A stretch of DNA of 64,000 bases from Cladocopium goreaui (GCA_947184155.2 CAMXCT020002734.1:1-64000); one strand, 5' to 3'; positions 10,668-22,380 are shown, counted from the first letter of the stretch. Notes: generated from the sequence alone by a model not told the origin. Translations and numbers: made by a program.

Positions 10668-11509
10668 ACATGGATGATGACTGGGGGTAGCACCATTTTT
10701 GGCATGCAAAATATTCACACATCTACTGTCAATTCCTTGCTACTTTGATCTTGAGACATACCGCTTTCCCTAGTGCCACTTTCTCATTGATTTTACATGC
10801 TAAACATGTGTTTCTGTATGGAAAACCAGTTTTTCTCATTGATATGCCATTGTATCATTTTTACCAGGCATACCAGATAATATTTGTACCAATCTTTCAT
10901 ACATCTTTCATACATATCTTAGATTCATCTCTTTATACCAATGATATTTGGTCATTATAATACCTACAGTATAAAGTGTGGTTACCCCCTGGTAATTTGG
11001 ACAATTTGCCATGGAACATCACGGTTTTTAATAGGCACATCATGGAAGTAAAAGGGCATTTTTCACTGGCAAACTGTTAAATTTATCGGAGGATATCGAA
11101 AAGGAACTATGTCAGGATTTCATATCTATCCACATCTATTGATATCATATTAAGTATCCATATCTATCCATATCCATTCATATCTATGTATGTATTCTCT
11201 GTGTAAGAAATCCATATTGGTCATCCTACCCATAAAATACCATAAAATACAAATGATCATTGGTTATATCTCCATGAAATATCCCCATTTCAGATAGTTG
11301 GATGCCTCCCAATGATTTCAGTTGGTTGATACATTCCCATGTTTACTAGTTAAATCCCATGATATCTCATTAGGTTCCCTTTATTAAGAGTATATATATA
11401 TGATATATTCCCATGATAATTTCCATTCGACCACTATATCTTCATTGGTTAAACCACGTTTGATAGTTCAACCATCAGTTTTCACCATATTTTTCATGTG
11501 TAAAACCAG
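10668..11509. other. No gene recognised
   Basis: AT-rich. Includes a run of related phrases (catatctatccatatccattc) at 11125-11200 and a degenerate TIR-1 copy. Confidence 0.55.
10983..11095 (+). mobile_element. Degenerate TIR-1 element
   Basis: Recognisable left end taccccctggtaat and body (catggaacatcacggttttta). The right end is decayed to tttatcggagga. Confidence 0.6.
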
Positions 11510-11548
11510 GCCTGGTCGCCGCCCGATAGCGAAGAGGAGGCGCGGTGA
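11510..11548 (+). CDS. Candidate acidic exon, possibly terminal
   Basis: After taaaaccag the + strand reads AWSPPDSEEEAR followed by TGA. Alternatively the exon ends before GTGACG at 11545. It is a GC-rich island in AT-rich DNA and is similar in style to 17130-17189. Confidence 0.45.
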   Translation, partial: AWSPPDSEEEAR

Positions 11549-11832
11549 CGCTAAACCTGTGAATGTACGACCCAGGTAGGGGAATTTTAAGCAGAGAAAT
11601 TGATAATTGGCCGATGGATTTCGCGGGGTAAGGCGTGATGGAAATGGATCAAACCAGTTTGCCATGTTTGCCACCTGTGAAATTGTGAAGCTCAGTTGAT
11701 AGAATCCCTGGATTCTGGTTGGATTCTGGTTCCATGAAATCGGTTCGGAAACCAGTTCCAGTTTTGGGTTCCCCTTCCGCTTCCGCAGTTTCCTGGCCCT
11801 GCAGACACCAGGTACTGACATTGAAAGCCCAG

Positions 11833-11856
11833 ATGGCGTCTCCTGGCGACGAGAAA
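11833..11856 (+). CDS. Candidate short exon
   Basis: 24 nt between gcccag and GTCGTC, phase 0 at both ends, reading MASPGDEK. The frame is open on either side (11719-11937), so the borders are guesses. Confidence 0.3.
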
Positions 11857-12141
11857 GTCGTCATACGAAAGCCACAAAAGATGGATATAAGCAACACGCT
11901 TAAAATGCTATACCAAGACAAGAAAAGGGATACATAGTACGTAACTAAATGTAACTAAATGTAACTACATAAATGTAACTAATAGGTCTAGTATACTGGT
12001 ATGATACTGGTTAATCTGATGAATCCAATTCTACAATCTCCGGGATGGTTTCGTTAGTGTGGAGCAATAGGACCGATCCTCAAGGCACAGTTTCTCAGGG
12101 GCTGAATAGCTACGATGGTAAAGGTTTGAAGCAAGATCAGA

Positions 12142-12245
12142 TACCCTCTGGTAAACTAACATAGCTATGGAAAATCACCATTTTTAATGGGAAAACTCAC
12201 TATAAATGGCCATTTTCAATAGCTACGTTAAATTACCAGCGGGTA
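12142..12245 (+). mobile_element. TIR-1 element
   Basis: Full copy. The right end has one change (accagcgggta). Confidence 0.85.
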
Positions 12246-12437
12246 CCACTATTCGGAGTATTTCTTTGGGCAACGTTTTCACTGGTGTTTTTTTTCTCTA
12301 TACGACGTTGCAGCAGCTTGCACGATGCGTTGAAGTCTGTTCGTGGTGGGCAATTTTTTCATGGCTAGCTCTGTGATCAGAAGCAGGAAGAGGATACGAT
12401 GTGCAAAAGGAGAACAAGGTGATTCAATACAACCATC

Positions 12438-12543
12438 TACCCTCTGGTAAACTAACATAACTATGGAAAATCACCATTTTCAATGGGAAAATCCACTATT
12501 TCTATGGCCATTTTCAATAGCTATGTTAGTTTACCAGAGGGTA
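12438..12543 (+). mobile_element. TIR-1 element
   Basis: Full copy with perfect ends and TA borders. Confidence 0.88.
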
Positions 12544-12837
12544 CCGCCCTGAAAAACTGTAGAACTTCCCGTCAGAGTGCGCAGCGCAGTAAATCCCAAA
12601 ACCGCGACGGTTGGGCTTTTGCCGGCTGGTGGATGGTGGAATTCTCAGCCAGTGGGATTAGAATTCCAGGCTGTGGGTTACACACTGTGGGTTTGTGTGG
12701 GTTTAAGGGGCGGCTACGCCTATTTCCAAGGTGTTTTTTTTGGCATTTTATCATGAAATTGCAAAAAAGGTTGCTCTGTATTTTGTAACTTAAGCCCGTG
12801 AGAACTCTGCTCTGAACGAGAAGTAGAGCCACTCCAG

Positions 12838-12900
12838 TGTTTGAGGTCTTTGCTTGAAGAAAATCGGAAACTGAAAGAGGAGGCAGAGGCCATTTTCGAT
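12838..12900 (+). CDS. Candidate coiled-coil exon (63 nt, three heptads)
   Basis: Between actccag and GTGACC the + strand reads LRSLLEENRKLKEEAEAIFD preceded by one Cys codon. It is 21 codons, phase 0 at both ends, with leucine and hydrophobic spacing typical of a coiled coil. Its length equals the optional 63-nt form of the EDLR exons at 34-51 kb. The next in-frame stop is 27 bp past the donor. The specific protein is not recognised. Confidence 0.55.
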
Positions 12901-12943
12901 GTGACCCTGTCGATCAATTTGGATCTTTGACGAAGAGGTCCCC

Positions 12944-12974
12944 ATAGAGAGAGCGAGAGAGAGAGAGAGAGAGA
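12944..12974 (+). repeat. (GA)n microsatellite
   Basis: agagagcgagagagagag tract. Confidence 0.9.
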
Positions 12975-13840
12975 TGTTTTCCAGGAGGTACTATGGTGAT
13001 ATTTTGCCAATAAACATGTCTATCTGTCTATCTATTTTGGTGTGGCCAAAAATAAATGATATTAGAGGTAATTTATCACATCGGTGGCGCCTCACATTTG
13101 ACCCCAATACCCAAGTGAAGAAATGCCAGGAGTTGTATCCCCAGTCATGGCATCGAGTCCTAGAGCATCGTGCCATGGCACGTCCGCAGCCAAATCTGTT
13201 TGTTGGGTCTGATGCAGAGCTTTGTCAGCTTATGGTCCATTGGTAGCTTTTGGTTGGTACCCTCTTGTTGCTGGTCTGTGTTTTTTGATGCTTTTGTTTT
13301 GCACTGATCTGATTTTTGCATTCAGATGCAGTTGAAACGAATCTGTTTGTTGGGTTTGCAAGGATGAACCCAAGATAAATTCAGCGGGCTGAATTGTAGT
13401 GACGAAAGACATCTCCGCTTACTTTCTGATGCAGACCTTTGTCAGCTTATGGTCCATTGGTAGCTTTTGGTTGGTACCCTCTTGTTGCTGGTCTGTGTTT
13501 TTTGATGCTTTTGTTTTGCACTGATCTGATTTTTGCATTGATATGCAGTTGAAAATTGAAACGAATCTGTTTGTTGGGTTTGCAAGGATGAACCCAAGAT
13601 AAATTCAGCGGGCTGAATTGTAGTGACGAAAGACATCTCCGCTTACTTTCTGATGCAGACCTTTGTCAGCTTATGGTCCATTGGTAGCTTTTGGTTGGTA
13701 CCCTCTTGTTGCTGGTCTGTGTTTTTTGATGCTTTTGTTTTGCACTGATCTGATTTGTGCATTCCCGAATCTGTTTGTTGGGTTTGCAAGGATGAACCCA
13801 AGATAAATTCAGCGGGCTGAATTGTAGTGACGAAAGACAT

Positions 13841-14474
13841 CTCCGCTTACTTTCTGATGCAGAGCTTTGTCAGCTTATGGTCCATTGGTAGCTTTTGGTT
13901 GGTACCCTCTTGTTGCTGGTCTGTGTTTTTTGATGCTTTTGTTTTGCACTGATCTGATTTGTGCATTCCCGAATCTGTTTGTTGGGTTTGCAAGGATGAA
14001 CCCAAGATAAATTCAGCGGGCTGAATTGTAGTGACGAAAGACATCTCCGCTTACTTTCTGATGCAGACCTTTGTCAGGTTGTGGTAGCTTTTGGTTGGTA
14101 CCCTCTTGTTGCTGGTCTGTGTTTTTTGATGCTTTTGTTTTGCACTGATCTGATTTTTGCATTGATATGCAGTTGAAACTTGAAACGAATCTGTGTGTTG
14201 GGTTTGCAAGGATGAACCCAAGATAAATTCAGCGGGCTGAATTGTAGTGACGAAAGACATCTCCGCTTACTTTCTGATGCAGACCTTTGTCAGCTTATGG
14301 TAGCTTGTTGTTGGTACCCTCTTGTTGCTGGTCTGTGTTTTTTGATGCTTTTGTTTTGCACTGATCTGATTTTTGCATTCATATGCAGTTGAAACGAATC
14401 TGTTTGTTGGGTTTGCAAGGATGAACCCAAGATAAATTCAGCGGGCTGAATTGTAGTGACGAAAGACATCTCCG
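13841..14474. repeat. Higher-order segment, copy 1 (three monomers)
   Basis: Monomers ending near 14044, 14260 and 14474 reappear in the same order at 14904-15536, at a distance of 1063 bp. The diagnostic variants are shared: agagctttgtc, caggttgtggtagc and tagcttgttgttgg. Confidence 0.85.
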
Positions 14475-14903
14475 CTTACTTTCTGATGCAGACCTTTGTC
14501 AGCTTATGGTCCATTGGTAGCTTTTGGTTGGTACCCTCTTGTTGCTGGTCTGTGTTTTTTGATGCTTTTGTTTTGCACTGATCTGATTTTTGCATTGATA
14601 TGCAGTTGAAACGAATCTGTGTGTTGGGTTTGCAAGGATGAACCCAAGATAAATTCAGCGGGCTGAATTGTAGTGACGAAAGACATCTCCGCTTACTTTC
14701 TGATGCAGACCTTTGTCAGCTTATGGTCCATTGGTAGCTTTTGGTTGGTACCCTCTTGTTGCTGGTCTGTGTTTTTTGATGCTTTTGTTTTGCACTGATC
14801 TGATTTTTGCATTGATATGCAGTTGAAACGAATCTGTTTGTTGGGTTTGCAAGGATGAACCCAAGATAAATTCAGCGGGCTGAATTGTAGTGACGAAAGA
14901 CAT

Positions 14904-15536
14904 CTCCGCTTACTTTCTGATGCAGAGCTTTGTCAGCTTATGGTCCATTGGTAGCTTTTGGTTGGTACCCTCTTGTTGCTGGTCTGTGTTTTTTGATGCT
15001 TTTGTTTTGCACTGATCTGATTTGTGCATTCCCGAATCTGTTTGTTGGGTTTGCAAGGATGAACCCAAGATAAATTCAGCGGGCTGAATTGTAGTGACGA
15101 AAGACATCTCCGCTTACTTTCTGATGCAGACCTTTGTCAGGTTGTGGTAGCTTTTGGTTGGTACCCTCTTGTTGCTGGTCTGTGTTTTTTGATGCTTTTG
15201 TTTTGCACTGATCTGATTTTTGCATTGATATGCAGTTGAAACTTGAAACGAATCTGTGTGTTGGGTTTGCAAGGATGAACCCAAGATAAATTCAGCGGGC
15301 TGAATTGTAGTGACGAAAGACATCTCCGCTTACTTTCTGATGCAGACCTTTGTCAGCTTATGGTAGCTTGTTGTTGGTACCCTCTTGTTGCTGGTCTGTG
15401 TTTTTTGATGCTTTTGTTTTGCACTGATCTGATTTTTGCATTCATATGCAGTTGAAACGAATCTGTTTGTTGGGTTTGCAAGGATGAACCCAAGATAAAT
15501 TCAGCGGGCTGAATTGTAGTGACGAAAGACATCTCC
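14904..15536. repeat. Higher-order segment, copy 2
   Basis: Second copy of the 13841-14474 block, after which the array becomes irregular. Confidence 0.85.
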
Positions 15537-16800
15537 GCTTACTTTCTGATGCGACCTTTGTCAGCTTACTTGTCCATTGGTAGCCTTTTGGGTTGGTACC
15601 CTCTTGTTCTGGTCTGTGTTTTTTTGAATGCTTTTGTTTTGGCCTGATCTGATTTTTGCATTGAATATGCAGTTGAAACGAATCTGTTTGTTTGGGTTGC
15701 AATGGATGAACCCAAGATAAATTCAGCAGCGTGCTGAATTGTGTGACGAAAGACATCATCCGTTACTCTTTCTGATGCAGACCTTTTGTCAGCTTTATGT
15801 GGTCTGTTGTTTTGTTAAATCTTTTGTTTTGGTACTGATCTGAATCAGGATGAATGGATTATGCGTTAGATGTTTGTTGCCTCGTTCTGTTTGGTCTGGT
15901 TTGTTGGGTTTGCAAGGATGAACCCCAGATAAATTCAGCGGGCTGAATTGTAGTGACGAAAGACATCTCCGCTTACTTTCTGATGCAGACCTTTGTCAGC
16001 TTATGGTCCATTGGTAGCTTTTGGTTGGTACCCTCTTGTTGCTGGTCTATGTTTTTTGATGCTTTTGTTTTGCACTGTGATTTGTGTGTTCTGATGTTGA
16101 CCGAATCTGTTTGTTGGGTTTGCAAGGATGAACCACAGATAAATTCAGCGGGCTGAATTGTAGTGACGAAAGACATCTCCGCTTACTTTCTGATGCAGAC
16201 CTTTGTCAGCTTATGGTCCATTGGTAGCTTTTGGTTGGTACCCTCTTGTTGCTGGTCTGTGTTTTTTGATGCTTTTGTTTTGCACTGATCTGATTTTTGC
16301 ATTGATATGCAGTTGAAAATTGAAACGAATCTGTGTGTTGGGTTTGCAAGGATGAACCCAAGATAAATTCAGCGGGCTGAATTGTAGTGACGAAAGACAT
16401 CTCCGCTTACTTTCTGATGCAGACCTTCGTCAGCTTATTATATATAACTTGTTGTTGGGACCCTCTTGCTGGTCCGTGTTTTTGTCAAAGCTTTTGTTTT
16501 GTGCTGATCTGATTTTTGCATTCAGATGCTGTTGGCTCGTTCTGTTTGTTGGGTTTGCAAGGATGAACCACAGATATATAAATTCAGCGGGCTGAATTGT
16601 AGTGACGAAAGACATCTCCGCTTACTTTCTGATGCAGACCTTTGTCAGCTTGTGGTAGCTTATGGTTGGTACCCTCTTGTTGCTGGCATGTTTTTTTTTT
16701 TCCTAAAGCTCTTGTCTTGCACTGATCTGAGTTATGCGCTCAGATGTTGTTGGCCGAATCTGTTTGTTGTGAAAAAGGTAATCAACGGGCTGAATTTTCC

Positions 16801-17129
16801 TGACAAATGGATACACATGGCATATTTTGTTTTGTTTTTGTTTCATTTTGTTTTTTTGTTGTGACCTTTGTTTTGAAGTTTTCATCTGTTCATGTATGAA
16901 AACGACTAGCAGGGGTTGAACACCATTTTTTGTTGTTTTAAAACCCTGAGTTTGGTTGATTTGATATTATTTGGTGTCGTTCGAGCCCAACTTGTTCATC
17001 ATTAAAAGCCTCATGTTTCTCTATTCAACACAGTTTATTTCATTGAACAATCCATACTAACTCCATCTAAGCCCGAATTTTGCGTGGTTTTTTGCCAGCC
17101 GGGCCTCTTGAAGCCACTCCTTTTGCCAG
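16801..17129. other. No gene recognised
   Basis: T-rich sequence (ttttgttttgtttttg runs) leading into an exon candidate. Confidence 0.5.
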
Positions 17130-17189
17130 GCATCGTCCAGCGACAGCAGCGACGGCGAGGCGCGTGCCCAGTATCTGCTGGCCAGCTAG
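17130..17189 (+). CDS. Candidate terminal exon
   Basis: After a pyrimidine-rich stretch and ttttgccag the + strand reads ASSSDSSDGEARAQYLLAS and then TAG. It is 60 nt including the stop, phase 0, and strongly GC-rich compared with its flanks. An internal GTATCT at 17171 could instead be a donor. With 11510-11548 it suggests alternative C-terminal exons, or simply separate genes. Confidence 0.5.
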   Translation, partial: ASSSDSSDGEARAQYLLAS

Positions 17190-17747
17190 GCCCTGAGATC
17201 AAAAGACTCTATATTGTAAAACACTAGTTGTACCCACTATGTCACTATCCCAATGTTTTACACATGATGTTTTACCAGTTGTACCAGTTGTACTCGTATC
17301 ACATGTTGTACCCACTATCCCAATGTTGATTCGGCCCTATAAAAAACTGGTGAAAAATGGATTGACTCGAAAGTCCCTTTTGTTGCGACTGCCAAGTTCC
17401 CCAATTGGATGGCCACCAGCATGAAAAAACCCAATTGGACACCCCTTTTGTTGCTTGAATCCCCATATTTATCGAGTATCTCTTTAAACCTTTGAGTTGT
17501 ATTCTCACCTAAAAGCCTGTTGTTGGTTCAGTCTGAACGCAAATTTTTGTTGATTGAAATGGATCAGGGATAAAACTATCCCGACTGTTGGTGTTTACAT
17601 GTATGTAGTGATTCACATACCCAACAGAAAACAATAGCTGTCAGTAGTTTATCCCCCAAGGGAAATGCCTTTGTTTTGAGAATACCATGCCCTGAATCCA
17701 TTATCGGATGATTTAATATTCATAGTAATTGCTCAAAATGAAGATTT

Positions 17748-17800
17748 TATCCTCTGGTAATCCAGTCATAGTTATTATATTTCTATTTTCATGAAGATAG
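17748..17800 (+). mobile_element. TIR-1 fragment (left end)
   Basis: tcctctggtaatccag left end only. Confidence 0.45.
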
Positions 17801-17842
17801 GCTTTTTGGCCAAATGCCATTGTAATCTGTGCGCCGGTCCAG

Positions 17843-17881
17843 GAGACAGAAGCATTGCAGGCAGAAGTGCGTGACGCGCAG
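17843..17881 (+). CDS. Candidate coiled-coil exon (39 nt)
   Basis: Between ccggtccag and GTCAGA the + strand reads ETEALQAEVRDAQ, 13 codons, phase 0 at both ends. Without splicing, the frame ends three codons later at TAA. Same length and phase as 7698-7736. Confidence 0.5.
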
Positions 17882-17943
17882 GTCAGAGAGTAATTTTCCG
17901 AAACGTCAGGACGGTCATCTTACAATTTTGGCTCTTTACCAGT

Positions 17944-18051
17944 TACCCTCTGGTAAACAGCCACATAACTATGGAAAGATCCACCATGCTATTAATGGGA
18001 AAATCCACTATTTCTTTGGCCATTTTCAATAGCTTTTTGTATGTTTACCAG
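17944..18051 (+). mobile_element. TIR-1 element (right end truncated)
   Basis: Left end taccctctggtaaacag and a full body. The right end stops at gtttaccag, and the terminal agggta is replaced. Confidence 0.75.
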
Positions 18052-18060
18052 TTAAAATCG

Positions 18061-18103
18061 AAGTTCCATCTAAATCCCAGTCTTGGTGAGATCCTTACCC
18101 TCT
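18061..18103 (+). other. Unoccupied TIR-1 insertion site
   Basis: aagttccatc-TA-aatcccagtcttggtgagat is continuous here. The same 43 bp is interrupted by a TIR-1 copy and an extra TA at 9121-9267. Confidence 0.85.
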
Positions 18104-18154
18104 AACAGTTCGCTAACTTTTATTTTAATGGGAAAATCCACTATGGTTTACCAG
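18096..18154. mobile_element. Internally deleted TIR-1 copy
   Basis: Starts taccctctaacagttcgct and ends ggtttaccag. Only part of the body remains. Confidence 0.5.
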
Positions 18155-18367
18155 TTAAAAGTCACTTTTTTTTTTACCCCATAGCCATGGAATGAATGAT
18201 GATCCCAAAGCCGTGGGTGACAGGATAAGCCTCGGATGAATGATCGATGAATCCCCACCAACTGACTTTTTTCTCTGTTTTTCCCAGGCTGAAAAACTGA
18301 TATTCTGAAAGTTCTGAGTTATTTTTTCTGACATATGTTATGACATTTCATCTCATACATATATGGG

Positions 18368-18475
18368 TATGGATCAATACCTATAGATACATTTTTAGTG
18401 GGATGAACATCCATTTACCAGCTATTTTGATGTTCACCAGGGGTACAAGGTTTTGACACACTGCCATATAAATAT
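18368..18475 (+). repeat. Single arm of the foldback family
   Basis: Shares tatggatcaatacctatag, ccatttaccagctatttt and caaggttttgacacactgcc with 8457-8556 (inverted) and 8868-8985. Confidence 0.75.
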
Positions 18476-18699
18476 TTAATTAGACATGTTATCTCCGGCA
18501 TTCTGGCGAGGTCCAGGCAGGTAGATGGTAGACATCAACTCTAGAGTCCCTCACCTGGGGTGGGGAAAAAGAATTGTCTGGTTAGATTTTGATGCAATTT
18601 GTAATGGGGGCACGATCTGGATATGTGACATATATATATATATGGGAGCCGTCCGTAAAAGCAGGTCACAAATTTATGAATTGATGCGTTTACTTTGCT

Positions 18700-18765
18700 T
18701 TGCGCGATTGCTAAAACCTGCATCGCGATAGGCTGAGCGATTGGTTGGCGATTGGTTATACGGCT
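18700..18765 (+). repeat. GCGATTGG motif cluster
   Basis: Repeats gcgcgattg, gagcgattgg and ggcgattgg in close succession. Similar clusters occur at 20885, 36785 and 37050-37260. Confidence 0.6.
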
Positions 18766-19150
18766 ACCACCCTATTACTACTACTACTACTACTAGTACT
18801 AGTACTACTACTACTACTACTACTACTACTAGTACTACTACTACTACTGCTACTACTACTACTACTAGTACTACTACTACTACTACTACTACTACTTTTA
18901 CTACTTTTACTACTAGTACTGCTAGTACTGCTAGTACTGCTAGTACTGCTAGTACTGCTAGTACTGCTAGTACTGCTAGTACTGCTAGTACTACTACTAC
19001 TACTACTACTTTTACTACTTTTACTACTAGTACTGCTAGTACTGCTAGTACTGCTAGTACTGCTAGTACTGCTACTACTACTACTACTACTACTTTTACT
19101 ACTTTTACTACTAGTACTACTAGTACTGCTAGTACTACTAGTACTACTAG

Positions 19151-19182
<32 letters not shown>

Positions 19183-19202
19183 GTACGACTACGACTACGA
19201 CG

Positions 19203-19228
<26 letters not shown>

Positions 19229-19233
<5 letters not shown>

Positions 19234-19475
19234 TCGAGACCAGAACCATGCCAATAATTGACATGGCCGCGCGGATTCCGCGCGCGCGGAATCCGCGCAG
19301 ATGTTTTCAGGTCAGAAGGACATTCAAGCTAGCTCCAATTGAAAACAGGTCAGAAACAGGTCAGAAAACAGGTCAGAAACACCAAAAAGGCAGCACTTGC
19401 CTAGCATCCCATCCATCCATCCATCCATCCATCCATCCATCCATCCATCCACCTCAGCTCTTATCATTGCTACTT
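19229..19475 (+). repeat. Module M1, copy 1, with perfect palindrome
   Basis: Starts ctttcgagaccagaaccatg, holds a 30-bp perfect palindrome at 19269-19298 (GCGCGGATTCC ... GGAATCCGCGC), then ggtcagaaac repeats and a (catc)n run. It is repeated at 19657-19895. Confidence 0.9.
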
Positions 19476-19656
19476 CTACTATTATTATTACTACTATTAC
19501 TACTATTACTACATTACTACTATTACTACTATTACTACTATTACTACTATTACTACTATTACTACTATTACTACTATTACTACTATTACTACTATTACTA
19601 CTATTACTACTATTACTACTTCTACTCCTCCTCCTCCTCCTACTACTACTACTACT

Positions 19657-19895
19657 ACTTTCGAGACCAGAACCATGCCAATAATTGACATGGCCGCGCG
19701 GAATCCGCGCGCGCGGATTCCGCGCGCGCGGAATCCGCGCAGATGTTTTCAGGTCAGAAGGACATTCAAGCTAGCTCCAATTGAAAACAGGTCAGAAACA
19801 GGTCAGAAACAGGTCAGAAACACCAAAAAGGCAGCACTTGCCTAGCATCCCATCCATCCATCCATCCATCCATCCACCTCAGCTCTTATCATTGC
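19657..19895 (+). repeat. Module M1, copy 2
   Basis: Same order as copy 1, but the palindrome is extended by one more half-unit (19695-19740), giving three alternating GGAATCC/GGATTCC cores. Confidence 0.9.
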
Positions 19896-20197
19896 TACTA
19901 ATACTACTACTACCATCCACCTCAGCTCTTTTCATTGCTACTAATACTACTACTACTCCTGCTACTACTACTACTGCTACTACTACTGCTACTACTGCTA
20001 CTACTACTACTCCTACTACTACTCCTACTCCTACTCCTACTCCTACTTCTACTCCTCCTCCTACTCCTACTCCAAACGCAACCTCTCTCTCTCTCTCCCT
20101 TGCCTATTCCCTCACCCTCCTACCAGAACTCCTACGCCTACTCCTATTCCAATTTCCACTACCACTACTGCTAGTGCTACTGCTACTGCTAGTGCAC

Positions 20198-20283
20198 TGT
20201 GAGTTTTCCGGACCGTTTCCGGACCGCACAAGCTTATTTTGCTTCCAAATTTGAAATCGAATGCGTTCACGCATGGATCCTTA
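20198..20283 (+). repeat. Module M2, copy 1
   Basis: gtgagttttccggaccgttt through gcgttcacgcatggatcc, repeated at 20737-20820. Confidence 0.85.
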
Positions 20284-20736
20284 CTCCCACTACTAGATTT
20301 GCTACTACCCCCAGCACTACCACCACACCCGCTGCTACTGCACCACCACTACCACTAGTACACCTAGGAATTTCTGCTCTTGCTTTTAAATCCAATTGAC
20401 ACGAGTTCCGCTGAAGGGTCAGAAACGAGTCAGAAACCAGTCAGAAACCCGTCAGAAACCGGTCAAACGCAACCATCTGTTTCCCCCTCCCTCCCTCTCT
20501 CTCTCTCTCTCTTTCTCTCTTTCCCTCCCTCTCCCTTTCTTCCCTTGCCCTGCTACTAGAACTCCTTCTCCTATTCCTACTCCTACTCCTACTCTTACCC
20601 CTCCTACTACTATTCATACTACTACTACTACCACCACGACTACTACTACTACTACTACTACTACGACTACTACGACTAGTACTACTAGTACTACTAGTAC
20701 TACTAGTACTACTAGTACTACTGCTGCTGGTACTAC

Positions 20737-20820
20737 TGTGAGTTTTCCGGACCGTTTCCGGACCGCGCGAGCTTATTTTGTTCCCAAATTTGAAATCGAA
20801 TGCGTTCACGCATGGATCCT
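20737..20820 (+). repeat. Module M2, copy 2
   Basis: Near-identical to 20198-20283. A trinucleotide run precedes it, as it does copy 1. Confidence 0.85.
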
Positions 20821-20879
20821 CATTATATAATACATAACTTATATTTTATGTATATGATCTGATCAACGAAGAACAAGCC

Positions 20880-20940
20880 CTTCCGCGATTGCTCACTGTG
20901 GTACCGCGGTTGCTACGCGATTGGCTGAGCGATTGAGGGC
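20880..20940 (+). repeat. GCGATTGG motif cluster
   Basis: ccgcgattgctc, tacgcgattggctgagcgat and related phrases. Confidence 0.6.
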
Positions 20941-20984
20941 TGTCCGGGAAAAGGTATTTTGGACAACCCCCATATGATGATCTA

Positions 20985-21600
20985 TGATCTATGACCATAG
21001 CTGGTTGCTGGTTTTGATATATATATATATAATGATGATCTATGACCACTGGTCATTATGCTATATATCAGATGATATATGATGATTTATGACCACATTA
21101 CATGATTTTCACCAGATATGATGATATATGATGGGATATACCAGATATATGGTTTCACATGTTTCTCCAAGTTTTCTCCACAAAGTGGTGATGATTCACA
21201 ATGGCTTGCATGTTGACGGTGCCACCAAGCAACTGTCGACAGATAGCAACAAAAGATTGGACTCGGGTGATCAAAACATATGTTTTTCTACGCAAATAAT
21301 TGTAAATAAGTTTTTTTTTTTAATATATATGTTCGTATTTTCGTATATACGTGTATATGTGCATATGCGTATATGTGTTTATGTGTGTGTGCATATATAT
21401 ATATATATCTATATGAATGTAAATATGTATATGTAAATATGCATATGTACATATGTAAACAAATGCGTGTATATATATATTATATGTATATATATGTATG
21501 AATATGTATATAACGATGTATACGTATATATATATAATTATGTATATAAATATGTATACATGTATATATGGGATATATGGTATATGCATCATATATCCAC
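20985..21600. repeat. AT-rich microsatellite region
   Basis: atgatgatctatgac phrases (20980-21130), then tatatatgta/tgcatatgtg runs (21325-21600). Open frames rich in Tyr/Ile are artefacts. Confidence 0.85.
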
Positions 21601-22073
21601 AAACAGATCAAAACATATGGGAATGTCACCAGCTCACTCGACCATCACTTTTTAGGGTGGAAATCGTCAGTTACTCTGTATTTTTGTTGATGTTAATATA
21701 GGATATATAGGACATACATGGGCTAAACACAAGTCATGCCACAATTTTGTCTCATCTTTGTGCAGGAAACCAATAAAGACCTAATGATGATTAGCAACAA
21801 TGATAAGAGTAATAGCAATAACCATAGCAATAACTCTAGTGCTACTAATGAATATGTGATGAACATATATTTTCTGTCTAAGAGCCCTGTTCATAAGAGG
21901 GCCTTTTTCGAAAACCCTTCTTAACCGCAGAAAATTTCCGAGGCAGAAATTGAGTTTCAGCGCTTAGCTGGGGATGGATCCGTGAAAAACGTCATCTGAT
22001 TGTCTTTTGTAAACCAAGCAGTACCACGGACTTCGCTTCAATTTTCACCAGCTATGCCCCCGAAACGTCCCAG
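21601..22073. other. No firm gene
   Basis: A frame after tttgtgcag (21766) reads ETNKDLMMISNNDKSNSNNH but looks like low-complexity sequence from aataacca repeats. Confidence 0.4.
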
Positions 22074-22115
22074 GCGGAGTTAGAAGTGGCACAAGAAAAG
22101 TTGAAGGCTGGACAG
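22074..22115 (+). CDS. Candidate coiled-coil exon (42 nt, two heptads)
   Basis: Between cgtcccag and GTGCGG the + strand reads AELEVAQEKLKAGQ, 14 codons, phase 0 at both ends, with donor CAG-GTGCGG. The frame is open upstream (YAPETSQ), so the acceptor could also be ttcaccag at 22051. Confidence 0.55.
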
Positions 22116-22380
22116 GTGCGGCATTCCCTTCATGGCTTTCGATCCGTCGCTTTTGGATGAGAAAATGTGATGTTTTGCTTATCCCAACCACAACCTTTCA
22201 AGTGTTTGGTCGAGGTTGGTTATCTTTTTGGTGACTGGTGGGGTGAAAAAATACATACGTAGATATAATTGATAAATGATGTTTAATTGATTATTATCAT
22301 TATTATTGCTACGTATGAATTGTAGTTTATTCTCACTGTTATTGTTACTACTATGACTGGGGTTATTGGGCTATACTTGT

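Larger units (their letters stand above)
13190..16800. repeat. Satellite array, monomer 204-224 bp, about 17 units
   Basis: The anchor gacatctccgcttactttct recurs at spacings of 204, 204, 212-217 and 224 bp from 13400 to 16620. Every monomer holds the same short antisense frame (MSFVTTIQPAEFILGSS...). That reflects repeat identity and gives no sign of coding. Length variants come from small indels near gcagttgaaa and cttatggtccattggt. Monomers decay at the right edge (15540-15950 and 16430-16800). Confidence 0.95.
18766..20725 (+). repeat. TAC/CTA trinucleotide field with interspersed modules
   Basis: Long (tac)n runs with tag, tgc and ttt variants (tactagtactgctag). They are interrupted by two copies of a unique module and, further right, by tcc/ctc and (ct)n runs. 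Long frames on both strands (poly-Thr, poly-Leu, poly-Val) exist only because a stop-free triplet is repeated. I do not call them genes. Confidence 0.95.

Noticed and set aside
13230-16615. Repeated minus-strand frame MSFVTTIQPAEFILGSS...
   Set aside because: Part of a satellite monomer. Frames break at each small indel and show no coding constraint.
13190-16800. CRISPR-like array
   Set aside because: Units are over 200 bp, with no short constant repeat separated by unique spacers and no cas genes.
18741-19688. 315-codon Thr-rich frame and matching Leu/Val-rich frames
   Set aside because: They follow from a stop-free trinucleotide repeated on both strands. All frames are open and no non-repeat protein core exists.
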